This document shows positions 36,686 to 44,938 of a DNA stretch of 64,000 nucleotides, in pieces; positions within the stretch are counted from its first letter, which is position 1, and every line of letters begins with the position of its first letter. A model generated the notes under the pieces. That model saw nothing but the letters and a program-made list of their open reading frames with translations, did not search any database and had not been told where the DNA came from. This DNA comes from Enterocloster alcoholdehydrogenati. GTDB taxonomy: Bacteria > Bacillota > Clostridia > Lachnospirales > Lachnospiraceae. Location of the stretch: positions 172,318-236,317 of the forward strand of contig NZ_BLTJ01000006.1 in assembly GCF_013282095.1 (NCBI RefSeq), given 5' to 3'. The position numbers and the translations under genes were made by a program.

Positions 36686-38110
36686 ATGGCCAAAAAACTG
36701 GATGTGGTAGTGATCGGAGCAGGGCCTGGAGGATATACAGCGGCCCTCAAGGCGGCGAAACTGGGGCTTAAGGTGGCTGTAATTGAGGAAAAAAGGGTGG
36801 GAGGAACCTGTGTAAACCGAGGTTGTATTCCTGCCAAGGCGCTGCTTTATGCTTCAGGGATGTTCCGCATGATGCAGAACTGCGGTGAATTTGGCGTGTC
36901 TGCGGATGGTATTTTCTTTGATTTTGGGAAAATGCAGTCTTATAAGAAGACAGCTGTGGATAAGTACCGGAATGGTATTGAGAGGCTGTTTGAAACCTGC
37001 AAAGTAGAAGTCATCTATGGGAAGGGAACGCTGCGCAGGGATCGGACGGTAGAAGTAGAACTGGCAGAAGGGGGAAGGGAGTTCTATGAGGGAAAGAACG
37101 TGATCCTGGCGGCGGGAGCAGCACCGGTGATGAGTTCTATTCCTGGCGCGGATCTGCCGGGGGTGTGGAACAGTGATCGGCTGCTGGCCGCTCAAAGCTG
37201 GAATTTTGACCGGCTGACGGTAATGGGCGGCGGAGTGATCGCTGTGGAGTTTGCCACTCTGTTTAATAACTTATGCTCTCATGTGACCATTGTGGAGAAG
37301 AAAAAACATCTGATGGCCCCTATGGATGATGTGATGTCTGCTGCCCTGGAACGTGTGCTTTGCAGAAAAGGAATTCACGTCTACTGTGATTCTACGGTGA
37401 CAGAACTGACCCAGGGGGAGAATGGACTGAATTGTGTGATCACCCCCAATGACGGCAGTGAACCAGTGCGTACAAGGGCCGGGCAGGTGCTGATGGCCAT
37501 TGGACGGCGGCCGGATACAGAGGGGTTATGCGGCACGGATGTGAACCTTGAAAAGAAGGATGGAAGGATTGCCGTATCTGCGGATTTTGAGACGAGCGAG
37601 CCGGGAGTCTATGCTATCGGTGATGTGTGCGCAGAAATTCAGCTGGCCCATGTGGCAGCAGCCCAGGGAACCTATGTGGTAGAAAAAATTGCCGGACGGC
37701 CTCATTCCATACAGCTGCAGGCAGTACCCACCGGGATGTTTGTTCCCCTTCCCATTGTGCCTAACTGTATTTATACAGATCCAGAGATAGCGACGGTGGG
37801 ACTGACAGAGGAAGAGGCAGGAAAGCGGGGGCTTAAAGTGCGCTGCGGCCATTTTTCCATGGAGGAAAATGGACGGTCTATCATTTCCGGAGAACAGGAC
37901 GGCTTTATTCAGCTGGTGTTTGAGGCCTACAGTAATACTATTGTGGGCGCTCAGATGATGTGTCCCCGTGCGACGGATATGATTGGAGAAATTGCAACGG
38001 CAATTGCAAATGGTCTGACAGCGGAGCAGATGTCATTTGCAATGCGGGCTCAACCGACGTATAATGAAGGAATCGGCGCGGCCATTGCGGATGCGCTGAG
38101 AAAGGCGTAA
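36686..38110 (+). CDS. Dihydrolipoyl dehydrogenase-like flavoprotein
   Basis: 474 aa, class-I pyridine nucleotide-disulfide oxidoreductase. FAD motif GAGPGGYTAALKAAKLG, redox cysteines in GGTCVNRGCIPAKALL, NAD motif GGGVIAVEFAT, second FAD motif YAIGDVC, C-terminal dimer domain. The canonical HPT active-site base is replaced: RAQPTYNEG has Gln (codon CAA) where lipoamide dehydrogenases have His, while the partner Glu is kept. No 2-oxo-acid dehydrogenase or glycine-cleavage genes are near, so substrate and activity are uncertain. Start ATG 36686 after AGGGAG; a longer frame overlaps the HAD gene. Confidence 0.85.
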   Translation: MAKKLDVVVIGAGPGGYTAALKAAKLGLKVAVIEEKRVGGTCVNRGCIPAKALLYASGMFRMMQNCGEFGVSADGIFFDFGKMQSYKKTAVDKYRNGIERLFETCKVEVIYGKGTLRRDRTVEVELAEGGREFYEGKNVILAAGAAPVMSSIPGADLPGVWNSDRLLAAQSWNFDRLTVMGGGVIAVEFATLFNNLCSHVTIVEKKKHLMAPMDDVMSAALERVLCRKGIHVYCDSTVTELTQGENGLNCVITPNDGSEPVRTRAGQVLMAIGRRPDTEGLCGTDVNLEKKDGRIAVSADFETSEPGVYAIGDVCAEIQLAHVAAAQGTYVVEKIAGRPHSIQLQAVPTGMFVPLPIVPNCIYTDPEIATVGLTEEEAGKRGLKVRCGHFSMEENGRSIISGEQDGFIQLVFEAYSNTIVGAQMMCPRATDMIGEIATAIANGLTAEQMSFAMRAQPTYNEGIGAAIADALRKA

Positions 38111-38197
38111 TATCGGTGCAGATCAGAACGCAGGCGGCAGAAAACGGCTGCAAAGATGAAAAATACTGATATTATACGCAGCAGAGGAGGAAGAAAA

Positions 38198-39991
38198 ATG
38201 CATATAATTGATGAGAGAATGGAACATTTACGCGAAAAAATGAGAGAGCGCCAGATGGATGCATATCTTGTTCCTACAGCGGATTTTCATGAATCTGAAT
38301 ATGTGGGAGATCATTTTACCTGCAGAAAGTTTCTCACCGGTTTTACGGGTTCTGCGGGTACGGCAGTTGTTACCATGGATGAGGCTTGCCTGTGGGTGGA
38401 CGGCCGGTATTTTGTTCAGGCAGCTGCACAGCTAAAGGGAACGCAGGTGAAAATGATGAAAATGGGGCAGGAGGGTGTACCTTCCGTTTCTGAATATCTG
38501 GAAACTCATGTGCCCAGGGGCGGCTGCCTGGGCTTTGACGGCCGAGTAGTGAATTCCCGGACAGGGCTGGGACTGGAAAAGAGTCTAAAGGATAAAAATG
38601 CCCGTATCGCCTGCACCGAGGATCTGGTGGGAATGATCTGGGAGGATCGTCCGGAATTGTCCGCAGAGCCAGCCTGGGTACTGGAGGAAAAATACGCCGG
38701 AAAAGCAGCGGCAGATAAAATTGCAAAGCTGAGAAAAACAATGGAGAAGGTTCATGCCACCGTTCATGTTCTGACTTCACTGGATGATATCGCATGGCTT
38801 TTAAACATCCGGGGAAATGATATTGCCTACAATCCGGTGGTTCTGTCCTATGTGATGGTGACTATGGACGAGGTAAGGCTGTTTATCAATGAGAAGGTGC
38901 TGGACGGCCGTATCCGGGAATACCTGAATGGCTTGGGTGTGAAGGTTCTGCCTTATAATGATATTTATAAGGAGGCAGGAGCGCTTCAGGGAGAGAAGGT
39001 ACTGTTTGAGAAGGAGCGGGGAAATTATGCGCTGTACCAGGCCATGGACGGGAAGAATGAAATCATTGACCAGATGAATCCCACCTCTCAGGCGAAAGCG
39101 GAAAAGAATCCCGTGGAAGTGGAGAATGAGAAAAAGGCCCATATCAAGGATGGAGTGGCTGTGACCCGGTTTATTTATTGGCTGAAGCATCAGATAGGGA
39201 AGGAGCCTGTCAGTGAGATCAGCGCCCAGGAGAAGCTGGAAAGTTTCAGAAAGGAACAGGAGGGATATCTGGAGCCCAGCTTTGGCACCATTTCTGCTTA
39301 CGGCTCCAATGCGGCCATGTGCCATTATTCGGCTACAGAGGAGAGCAACACCATGTTAGAGCCAAGGAGCTTTTATCTGGTAGATTCCGGCGGTCAGTAT
39401 TATGAGGGAACTACGGACATTACCAGAACCATTTCTCTGGGAGAACTTACAGAAGAGGAAAAAGAGCACTTTACCCTGGTGCTTATCAGTATGCTGCGGC
39501 TGCAGGCGGTGAGATTCTTATATGGCTGTCGGGGCCTGAGCCTGGATTATGTGGCAAGAGAGCCGTTCTGGAGCCGGGGACTGAACTTTGACCATGGAAC
39601 AGGGCATGGTGTGGGATATCTGCTGAATGTCCATGAGCGTCCCAACGGCATCCGCTATAAAATGGTGCCGGAGCGTCATGACAATGGTATTTTGGAGGAA
39701 GGAATGATTACCTCTGATGAGCCGGGGCTTTATATTGAAGGTAAGCATGGAATCCGGACGGAAAATCTGATCCTCTGTGTAAAGGATGAGAAAAATGAGT
39801 ATGGTCAGTTTATGAAATTTGAGTTCCTGACATTTGTCCCCATTGATGTAGATGCAGTAGATAAGAGCCTTATGACAGAGAGGGATGTGGAACTGTTTAA
39901 CACATACCACGCACAGGTGTATGAGAAAATCAGCCCTTATCTGGAAGGGGATGAGAAGGAGTGGCTTAAGAAGGTAACAGCTGCGATCTAA
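38198..39991 (+). CDS. Xaa-Pro aminopeptidase (M24, long form)
   Basis: 597 aa. Two creatinase-like N-terminal domains (1-~300), the M24 pita-bread peptidase (~310-530) and a C-terminal M24C extension. Metal ligands: Asp in YLVDSGGQYYEG, Asp in TTDITRT, His in FDHGTGHGVG, Glu in TSDEPGLY and Glu in GIRTENL. Removes N-terminal residues preceding proline; cytoplasmic (no signal). ATG 38198 follows AGGAGGAAG; an in-frame ATG at 38156 lacks a site. Likely monocistronic. Confidence 0.92.
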   Translation: MHIIDERMEHLREKMRERQMDAYLVPTADFHESEYVGDHFTCRKFLTGFTGSAGTAVVTMDEACLWVDGRYFVQAAAQLKGTQVKMMKMGQEGVPSVSEYLETHVPRGGCLGFDGRVVNSRTGLGLEKSLKDKNARIACTEDLVGMIWEDRPELSAEPAWVLEEKYAGKAAADKIAKLRKTMEKVHATVHVLTSLDDIAWLLNIRGNDIAYNPVVLSYVMVTMDEVRLFINEKVLDGRIREYLNGLGVKVLPYNDIYKEAGALQGEKVLFEKERGNYALYQAMDGKNEIIDQMNPTSQAKAEKNPVEVENEKKAHIKDGVAVTRFIYWLKHQIGKEPVSEISAQEKLESFRKEQEGYLEPSFGTISAYGSNAAMCHYSATEESNTMLEPRSFYLVDSGGQYYEGTTDITRTISLGELTEEEKEHFTLVLISMLRLQAVRFLYGCRGLSLDYVAREPFWSRGLNFDHGTGHGVGYLLNVHERPNGIRYKMVPERHDNGILEEGMITSDEPGLYIEGKHGIRTENLILCVKDEKNEYGQFMKFEFLTFVPIDVDAVDKSLMTERDVELFNTYHAQVYEKISPYLEGDEKEWLKKVTAAI

Positions 39992-40102
39992 AGAGGCAGG
40001 GGGCTGCAGATGCAGAGGGATGCGTCTTGCACTGGCAGCCGTAACCATCGCCGGCATTTGCCTTGAAAGGTCATAATGGACCATAGATGATAAGAATAAA
40101 AG

Positions 40103-40146
40103 AGGTGTTTTTCGGGCTTGTGAAACAGACGGAAAACACCTTTTTT
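40103..40146 (+). terminator. Terminator after the aminopeptidase gene
   Basis: AGGTGTTTTTC pairs with GGAAAACACC and is followed by TTTTTT. A similar hairpin (AGGTGTTTTCC/GGAAAACACCT) follows hom at 55150. Confidence 0.85.
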
Positions 40147-40406
40147 GCAGCATTGCTCTGCCGCAAAATGGTGACAGAGCAAGAGCCGGATCCACGCATC
40201 AGATCTGTAAATACTGGCTTCTGACAGGCCTTTAGCGGCGGAAGGTACGCGGCGGTCATTACGTTTTATTACACTTTATAAGGGATTTGTGGTAAAATGT
40301 TGATAGCCGATTGGGAAAACTCAGTAAGATTCAAAGATACAGAACAGTATGGGTGAAAATTGTATACAGTAACATATTTCTGCAGATAAGGAGAGAGTTA
40401 TAATAT
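40147..40406 (+). other. Intergenic region before rlmD
   Basis: No gene seen. A weak promoter may lie at TTACAC (40271) with TAAAAT near 40295; the ribosome binding site ATAAGGAGA lies just before the next gene. Confidence 0.3.
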
Positions 40407-41837
40407 ATGGAAAAGACGAGAAGACCAGATGGTACAGGCCGGAAAAAGGGGAACGGAAACCGTTCGATATACGCAGAAAAAAAGCAGGAGAGAAAAAAAC
40501 AGGAGGCCATTGGAGAAAGAAAGACTGGCAGAGGAAGGGGCACAGTCGGAAAAACAGAAATTGCCGGTAAAAAGGAAACCTTCATTCAACAAAAGACATT
40601 TCTGGGGAATAAAGGAGAGGGGGCCGTGGCAAAACCAGAGAGAGAGGGAGATAAAAGAGAATATAATAAGAAAAAAAGGAGTCTCTGTCCTGTGAACCGG
40701 AAGTGCGGAGGCTGTCAGTTTTTGGATTTGTCTTACGGTGAGCAGCTGAAAATGAAAAAGAAACAGCTGGATGAACTGTTAAAGGGGATAGCCAGGGTTG
40801 AGACTGTAATTGGAATGGAAGAACCATTTCATTACAGAAATAAAGTTCACGCCGTTTTTGACCGTGACCGCAGAGGCAATATTATTTCCGGAATCTATCA
40901 GGAAAACAGTCACATCGTAGTGCCGGTAGAGACCTGTCTGATCGAGGATGAAAAAGCGGATGAGATCATTGGCACTATCCGCAGTATGCTGAAATCTTTT
41001 AAAATCCGTACCTATGATGAGGATACCGGCTACGGTCTGCTGCGCCATGTTCTGGTTCGCCGCGGCTTTCAGTCCGGGGATATTATGATAGTGCTGGTTA
41101 CTGCATCGCCTGTATTTCCCTCTAAGAATAATTTTGTCAGGGCGCTCAGACAGAAGCATCCGGAGATTACAACCATTATTCAGAATATCAACGGACGGGG
41201 AACCAGCATGGTGCTGGGAGACAGGGAAAATATTCTTTATGGAAAAGGTTATATTACAGATCAGCTCTGCGGATGTACCTTCCGCATTTCCTCACGGTCA
41301 TTTTATCAGGTGAATGCGGTACAGACGGAGAAACTTTATTTAAAGGCATTAGAACTGGCCGGACTTACTGGCCGGGAAACGGTGTTGGATGCTTACTGCG
41401 GGATCGGAACTATTGGCATCATAGCCAGCCGCCATGCCGGTCAGGTCATCGGAGTGGAACTGAATGAGGATGCCGTCAGGGATGCGGTGAATAATGCAAA
41501 ATTGAATCAGGTATCTAATATACGTTTTTACTGTAATGATGCGGGACGTTTTATGGTGAATATGGCACAACGGGGAGAGAAAGCAGACGTCGTTATCATG
41601 GATCCGCCACGAAGCGGAAGTACAGAGGAATTTATGGATTCCATAAAAAAAATGGGTGCAGAAAAGGTAGTGTACGTTTCCTGCAATCCAGAGACCTTGG
41701 CCAGGGATCTTAAATATATGAAAAAGCTGGGATATAGGGCTGGAGAGGCTTGGGGGGTGGATATGTTTCCGATGACTGGGCACGTAGAGACGTGTGTTTT
41801 ATTAACCAAAAAAGAAAAAGAGAGGACTATCGGTTAG
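40407..41837 (+). CDS. rlmD: 23S rRNA (uracil-1939-C5)-methyltransferase-like, RlmD/TrmA family
   Basis: 476 aa. An unusual Lys/Arg/Glu-rich, probably disordered extension fills residues 1-90. Then the Fe-S cysteines (CPVNRKCGGC and VETC), SAM motif LDAYCGIGTIGI, MDPPRSG, and catalytic Cys in VSCNPETLARDL. Transfers methyl from SAM to C5 of uridine in rRNA (or tRNA). Start ATG 40407 follows AAGGAGA. The reading frame ends LLTKKEKERTIG; a recognisable tail continues downstream in the -1 frame (next entry). Confidence 0.88.
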   Translation: MEKTRRPDGTGRKKGNGNRSIYAEKKQERKKQEAIGERKTGRGRGTVGKTEIAGKKETFIQQKTFLGNKGEGAVAKPEREGDKREYNKKKRSLCPVNRKCGGCQFLDLSYGEQLKMKKKQLDELLKGIARVETVIGMEEPFHYRNKVHAVFDRDRRGNIISGIYQENSHIVVPVETCLIEDEKADEIIGTIRSMLKSFKIRTYDEDTGYGLLRHVLVRRGFQSGDIMIVLVTASPVFPSKNNFVRALRQKHPEITTIIQNINGRGTSMVLGDRENILYGKGYITDQLCGCTFRISSRSFYQVNAVQTEKLYLKALELAGLTGRETVLDAYCGIGTIGIIASRHAGQVIGVELNEDAVRDAVNNAKLNQVSNIRFYCNDAGRFMVNMAQRGEKADVVIMDPPRSGSTEEFMDSIKKMGAEKVVYVSCNPETLARDLKYMKKLGYRAGEAWGVDMFPMTGHVETCVLLTKKEKERTIG

Positions 41838-42100
41838 AAATAGAAGTACCGATTGAAATTGATGGAGACAAGTCATACAAAGAGGATAAGTCCACATATA
41901 GCAACATAAAGAAATATATTTTCGACCAATATGGGATAGGGATTCATACAAAGGATATAGCAGAGGTCAAGAGGGAGTGCGGTGTAGAAATGAGGTTGAA
42001 CTACAACCTATCGAAGAAAGAAAATCCGGTGGCAAGGCACTGTGTACCGCAGAAGAGGGAGTAAATCATAGAGGCTCTAAAGTATTACAGGGTTATTTAG
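41821..42100 (+). pseudogene. Decayed C-terminal tail of the RlmD-type methyltransferase
   Basis: In the -1 frame relative to rlmD the DNA reads DYRLEIEVPIEIDGDKSYKE, then STYSNIKKYIFDQYGIGIHT, KDIAEVKRECGVEMRLNYNL, and PQKRE before TAA at 42062-42064, followed in frame by IIEALKYYRVI and a stop. This resembles the conserved tail (YxxIKxYI, AxVKxxCG, PxKExxIxEALKxF) attached to many Lachnospiraceae enzymes of this family, from memory. So one frameshift near 41810-41822 and one nonsense codon separate it from the enzyme. Confidence 0.6.
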
Positions 42101-42106
42101 GTGTAG

Positions 42107-42138
42107 GGCACTTGGAGAAATTCAAGTGCCATTTTTTT
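42107..42138 (+). terminator. Terminator after rlmD
   Basis: GGCACTTG pairs perfectly with CAAGTGCC around 8 nt, then ATTTTTTT. Confidence 0.9.
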
Positions 42139-42172
42139 ATCTTGACTGCTTGGTCAGAGGGAAAACATAGTT

Positions 42173-42354
42173 GTGCAAAAAGACATTGTATAATAGTCTA
42201 ATATGCTGTAAAGTAATGATTAGGGGCATAGAGAGAAGAAAAAGTCAGTAAGTGCAAAAATTCATTGTATCATAGTATGACTTGCAAGTTCATGCCGGAA
42301 ATATGAACAAAAAGGGCTTGTGAAAATGTGTAAAAAGATATTGTATAATATAGT
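42173..42354 (+). repeat. Three spaced direct repeats of a ~25-bp motif
   Basis: GTGCAAAAAGACATTGTATA (42173), GTGCAAAAATTCATTGTATC (42252) and GTGTAAAAAGATATTGTATA (42328) share the pattern GTGYAAAAA-N3-ATTGTATNATA and are 79 and 76 bp apart. Each ends in a -10-like TATAAT/TATCAT. The region 42139-42391 has no gene and is AT-rich. Confidence 0.6.
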
Positions 42355-42372
42355 CCAGCGGTGTGATGTCAA
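42345..42372 (-). promoter_or_regulatory. Reverse-strand promoter-like site beside the IS110 element
   Basis: Reverse strand TTGACA (42367-42372), 16-bp spacer, TATTAT (42345-42350). It would fire leftward, across the three direct repeats, away from the transposase gene. No gene follows on that strand, so a small RNA or a chance match is possible. Confidence 0.35.
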
Positions 42373-42610
42373 GTGAGAAATGAATAATAAATCAAATATC
42401 TTTCATATATCTCACGGTAGACAAAAAACACCCACCTAAGCCCTGTCGACCATGTTTTTTGAAAATGAGCAGGGCGTAGCTCATCAGCAAGTAGAAGTTA
42501 TTCTGCTTTGCTGGACGATATAGGCGATTGTCTTTGAGCAGTACAAAGACTAACCGCACAAATTTACGATCAGTTAATGCGAGTGCACGTTTGTGTTGAT
42601 ATCTGTTTAA

Positions 42611-43729
42611 CTATTTGTATTTGAGGTGGTAGAAGTCGCTGTATTCCTTGTCGCATCTTACAAGAGAGAAAGCTGCTTCACACAGATAATACTTTAAAAA
42701 GCGGTTACCGGAATTTATAAGCCTTGTTGTCTGGGCTTCAAAACCTTCGGACTGATGTTGTTTCCATGCAAGCCCTGCATATTTAGCAAGCTGAGCATGG
42801 TTTCCGAAACGATTGATATCTCCGATTTCAGCCATGATACCGGCTGAGAATACAGGACCAATACCAGGAATGGATGTCAATACGTTGGGTAAGAGTTCCA
42901 TTTGAGCAGCGATGGCTTTGTCGAACTCTTTAATCTGAGATTCCAATGCCTTCATGGAGGTTATGGATATAGAAAGCACCTGATTGACGGAGTCATTTAC
43001 CGTCTTGGGCAAACGGTAAGAACTTCTGGCGGCTTTCTGAATGGCTTTGGCTGCTGAATCGGGATCAGGAAAGCGATTTTTTCCTTTTTCCATAATGAAA
43101 TCAGTAAGTGCTTGTAAGTCCATTTTGGCTAATGCTTCTGCGGATTCGAATTCTTCGTAGACAGAAAGAGCCGTAGTGCTGAAATTATCAGAGAATACTT
43201 TCTCCTGCGTCATCGTGGAATACTTCTTAAAAAGTACGTTCATAAAGCGTTGTTTTTCTTTAACGAGGTTGCAGACAGCGTAGTAACGTGCCCGAGTGAG
43301 GTTTTTGAGAGCTAAGTAGCGATAGTCTCCCAGATACACCTCTTTGTTGATTCTACCAAAGCGCAGGCAGTCAGCAATGACAAAAGAGTCCACGTAATCA
43401 TTTTTAGGCAGGTCATTATAAGATTCCTTGAACTTATTTACCTGCTTAGGATTGATGACATGAATCTTTCTGTTAAATGGATCCAGAGTGGCATCTTCCC
43501 TTAGAAAGTACACGAGATTGTCTCCATAAACAGAGGTTGCTTCGAGCCCGATCAGAACGGTATCAAGGGAATGAGAAGTCAAAGCAGAAAGGATTCGTTT
43601 TACAAGCTGAGAAGAACCATCCTGTGAGTTTTTTAATTCAAAGTTACTGAGCTTATCTCCGTTAGGAAGCATAAGATAAACGACATTGGATTTGCTGCTT
43701 ACATCAATACCGACGTAAAGTGGGTTCAT
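42611..43729 (-). CDS. IS110-family DEDD transposase with premature amber stop
   Basis: 372 aa to the first stop. N-terminal RuvC-like DEDD domain: Asp in YVGIDVSS, Glu in IGLEATSVYG, Asp pair in NDYVDSFVIADC. C-terminal Tnp_20 domain: SIPGIGPVFSAGIMAEIGD and the catalytic-serine region RLINSGNRFLKY. The frame stops at TAG 42611-42613 after FYHLKYK, but the same frame continues with QHKRALALTDRKFVRLVFVL and LKDNRLYRPAK, the normal end of the family, to TGA 42392. So an in-frame amber codon removes the last ~40 family residues. Start ATG 43729 follows AAGAAGGTG; an upstream ATG at 43768 is less likely. Confidence 0.9.
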   Translation of the reverse strand: MNPLYVGIDVSSKSNVVYLMLPNGDKLSNFELKNSQDGSSQLVKRILSALTSHSLDTVLIGLEATSVYGDNLVYFLREDATLDPFNRKIHVINPKQVNKFKESYNDLPKNDYVDSFVIADCLRFGRINKEVYLGDYRYLALKNLTRARYYAVCNLVKEKQRFMNVLFKKYSTMTQEKVFSDNFSTTALSVYEEFESAEALAKMDLQALTDFIMEKGKNRFPDPDSAAKAIQKAARSSYRLPKTVNDSVNQVLSISITSMKALESQIKEFDKAIAAQMELLPNVLTSIPGIGPVFSAGIMAEIGDINRFGNHAQLAKYAGLAWKQHQSEGFEAQTTRLINSGNRFLKYYLCEAAFSLVRCDKEYSDFYHLKYK

Positions 43730-44005
43730 AAAAAACACCTTCTTTCGTAATAAGATTTGAGTGTTCAATCGGCTTGGTAAAACCTATGAACATGGAGCAT
43801 CGACACCCTCGCATATAAGAATCCAGCTTAAGATGGACAGATGCGAAACCACACTGCAAGATGGTTATCCATGCACTTAAGCAAACAGCCAGCCGGTTTG
43901 AAGCTAACTTCCATGTCAGGGGAACAGACTATCTTATGAAGCAACCATTACTGGTTCAACAGGGGGAAACAGAACTATTACCTGATTGACACTGGTACAA
44001 TTATA
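43730..44005 (-). ncRNA. Candidate IS110 bridge-RNA region
   Basis: The non-coding segment upstream of the transposase. IS110 elements carry a structured bridge RNA in the end upstream of the recombinase that pairs with target and donor DNA (established for IS621). Here a -10-like TATAAT (44000-44005, reverse strand) has no matching -35 at 17 bp inside the element, as expected if the promoter is rebuilt when the element circularises. The segment has self-pairing parts, e.g. ATGG-ATAA-CCAT near 43862-43873 and CTTAAG repeats. Guide loops were not assigned. Confidence 0.4.
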
Positions 44006-44206
44006 TCATGGGCTTTAACTAAGCCTATTGAACAAATATTTATTAAGTTTTTAAGGTACATTTATGTATCTAAAAGATATTATACGAGGGGGAAGTGAAG
44101 AGTTAAATTGGATTGATGAGCAGGCAGTAATGGAGATAGACTGTATGATAGGATTGAATAGGCATAGATTAGTTTACAGGTAAAGTGATAAGAGACATAT
44201 CAGGAA

Positions 44207-44923
44207 ATGAGTACCGACATATCATCCCCCTCTCACCAGTTTCCAACAGGAAAGATTACACCAATCAGCAGAAGGTACGAGCTTCTGGGCTGGGCATCAA
44301 AAGCTGGGGACAGATATATCGTAGAGGACGATTATGACAGTGAGTTCAGAATGACCGGTAAACCAATACCGGCTCTTAAGAGCATTGATGTAAATGAGAA
44401 GGTCATCTATCTAAATACGTTTTCAAAGTCAATATCTAATACAATACGAGTCAGTTATATGATATTGCCGAAGCATCTGATGAAGCTGTATTACAAGAGG
44501 CTTTCCTTCTATTCGTGCCCTGTTACAACAATCATTCAAATGACTGTGTCCAGATTCATAAGTGAAGGCTTCTTTGAAAAACATATTAACCGTATGCGAA
44601 ATTACTACAGACAGCAAAGAGACTTTCTTGTAAATACAATCGAGAATAGTAAGATGGCATCCTATGTGAAAATAATGGAAGCAGATGCCGGGCTTCATTT
44701 TATTATCCACCTGGATGTTCCGTGTAGTGATGAAGAATTTGTTGGAATCATGGAACGAAAAAAGATTAAACTATGTGCTTTATCCGAGTATTATCAGAGA
44801 ACCGAAAACAGAAGTGAACATGAGTTTGTTATCAATTACTCATCGCTGTCTGAGGAGCAGATAAAAGAAGCCATTGATTTCATGAGCAAAGAGGTTGTCA
44901 GGCTGGCCTTAAAAAATTATTAA
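44207..44923 (+). pseudogene. Truncated MocR/PdxR-type aminotransferase-like regulator
   Basis: Only the C-terminal half of a GntR-HTH/aminotransferase fusion remains. The match begins at SPSHQFPTGKITPISRRYEL, then RYIVEDDYDSEFRMTGKPIP and TFSKSISNTIRVSYMILPKH, whose Lys is the PLP-binding residue, to the natural end. The winged-helix domain and first half of the aminotransferase fold are missing upstream; the region 44011-44206 carries no recognisable family sequence. An ATG at 44207 keeps the frame open but no ribosome binding site is evident. Confidence 0.8.
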
Positions 44924-44938
44924 ATTTGGAGTAAAAAA

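Larger units (their letters stand above)
42392..44010 (-). mobile_element. IS110-family insertion sequence (approximate limits)
   Basis: Contains one transposase gene on the reverse strand preceded by a ~280-bp non-coding segment, the typical IS110 layout. IS110 elements lack terminal inverted repeats, so limits cannot be read directly; the right limit is set near the -10-like TATAAT at 44000 and the left near the end of the readthrough frame at 42392. The element lies among gene remnants. Confidence 0.6.

Noticed and set aside
41808..41820. Programmed -1 frameshift at the A-rich stretch of rlmD
   Set aside because: The zero-frame codons are AAA AAA GAA AAA, so no canonical X_XXY_YYZ heptamer (such as A_AAA_AAG) is in phase, and a second nonsense codon further down argues for decay.
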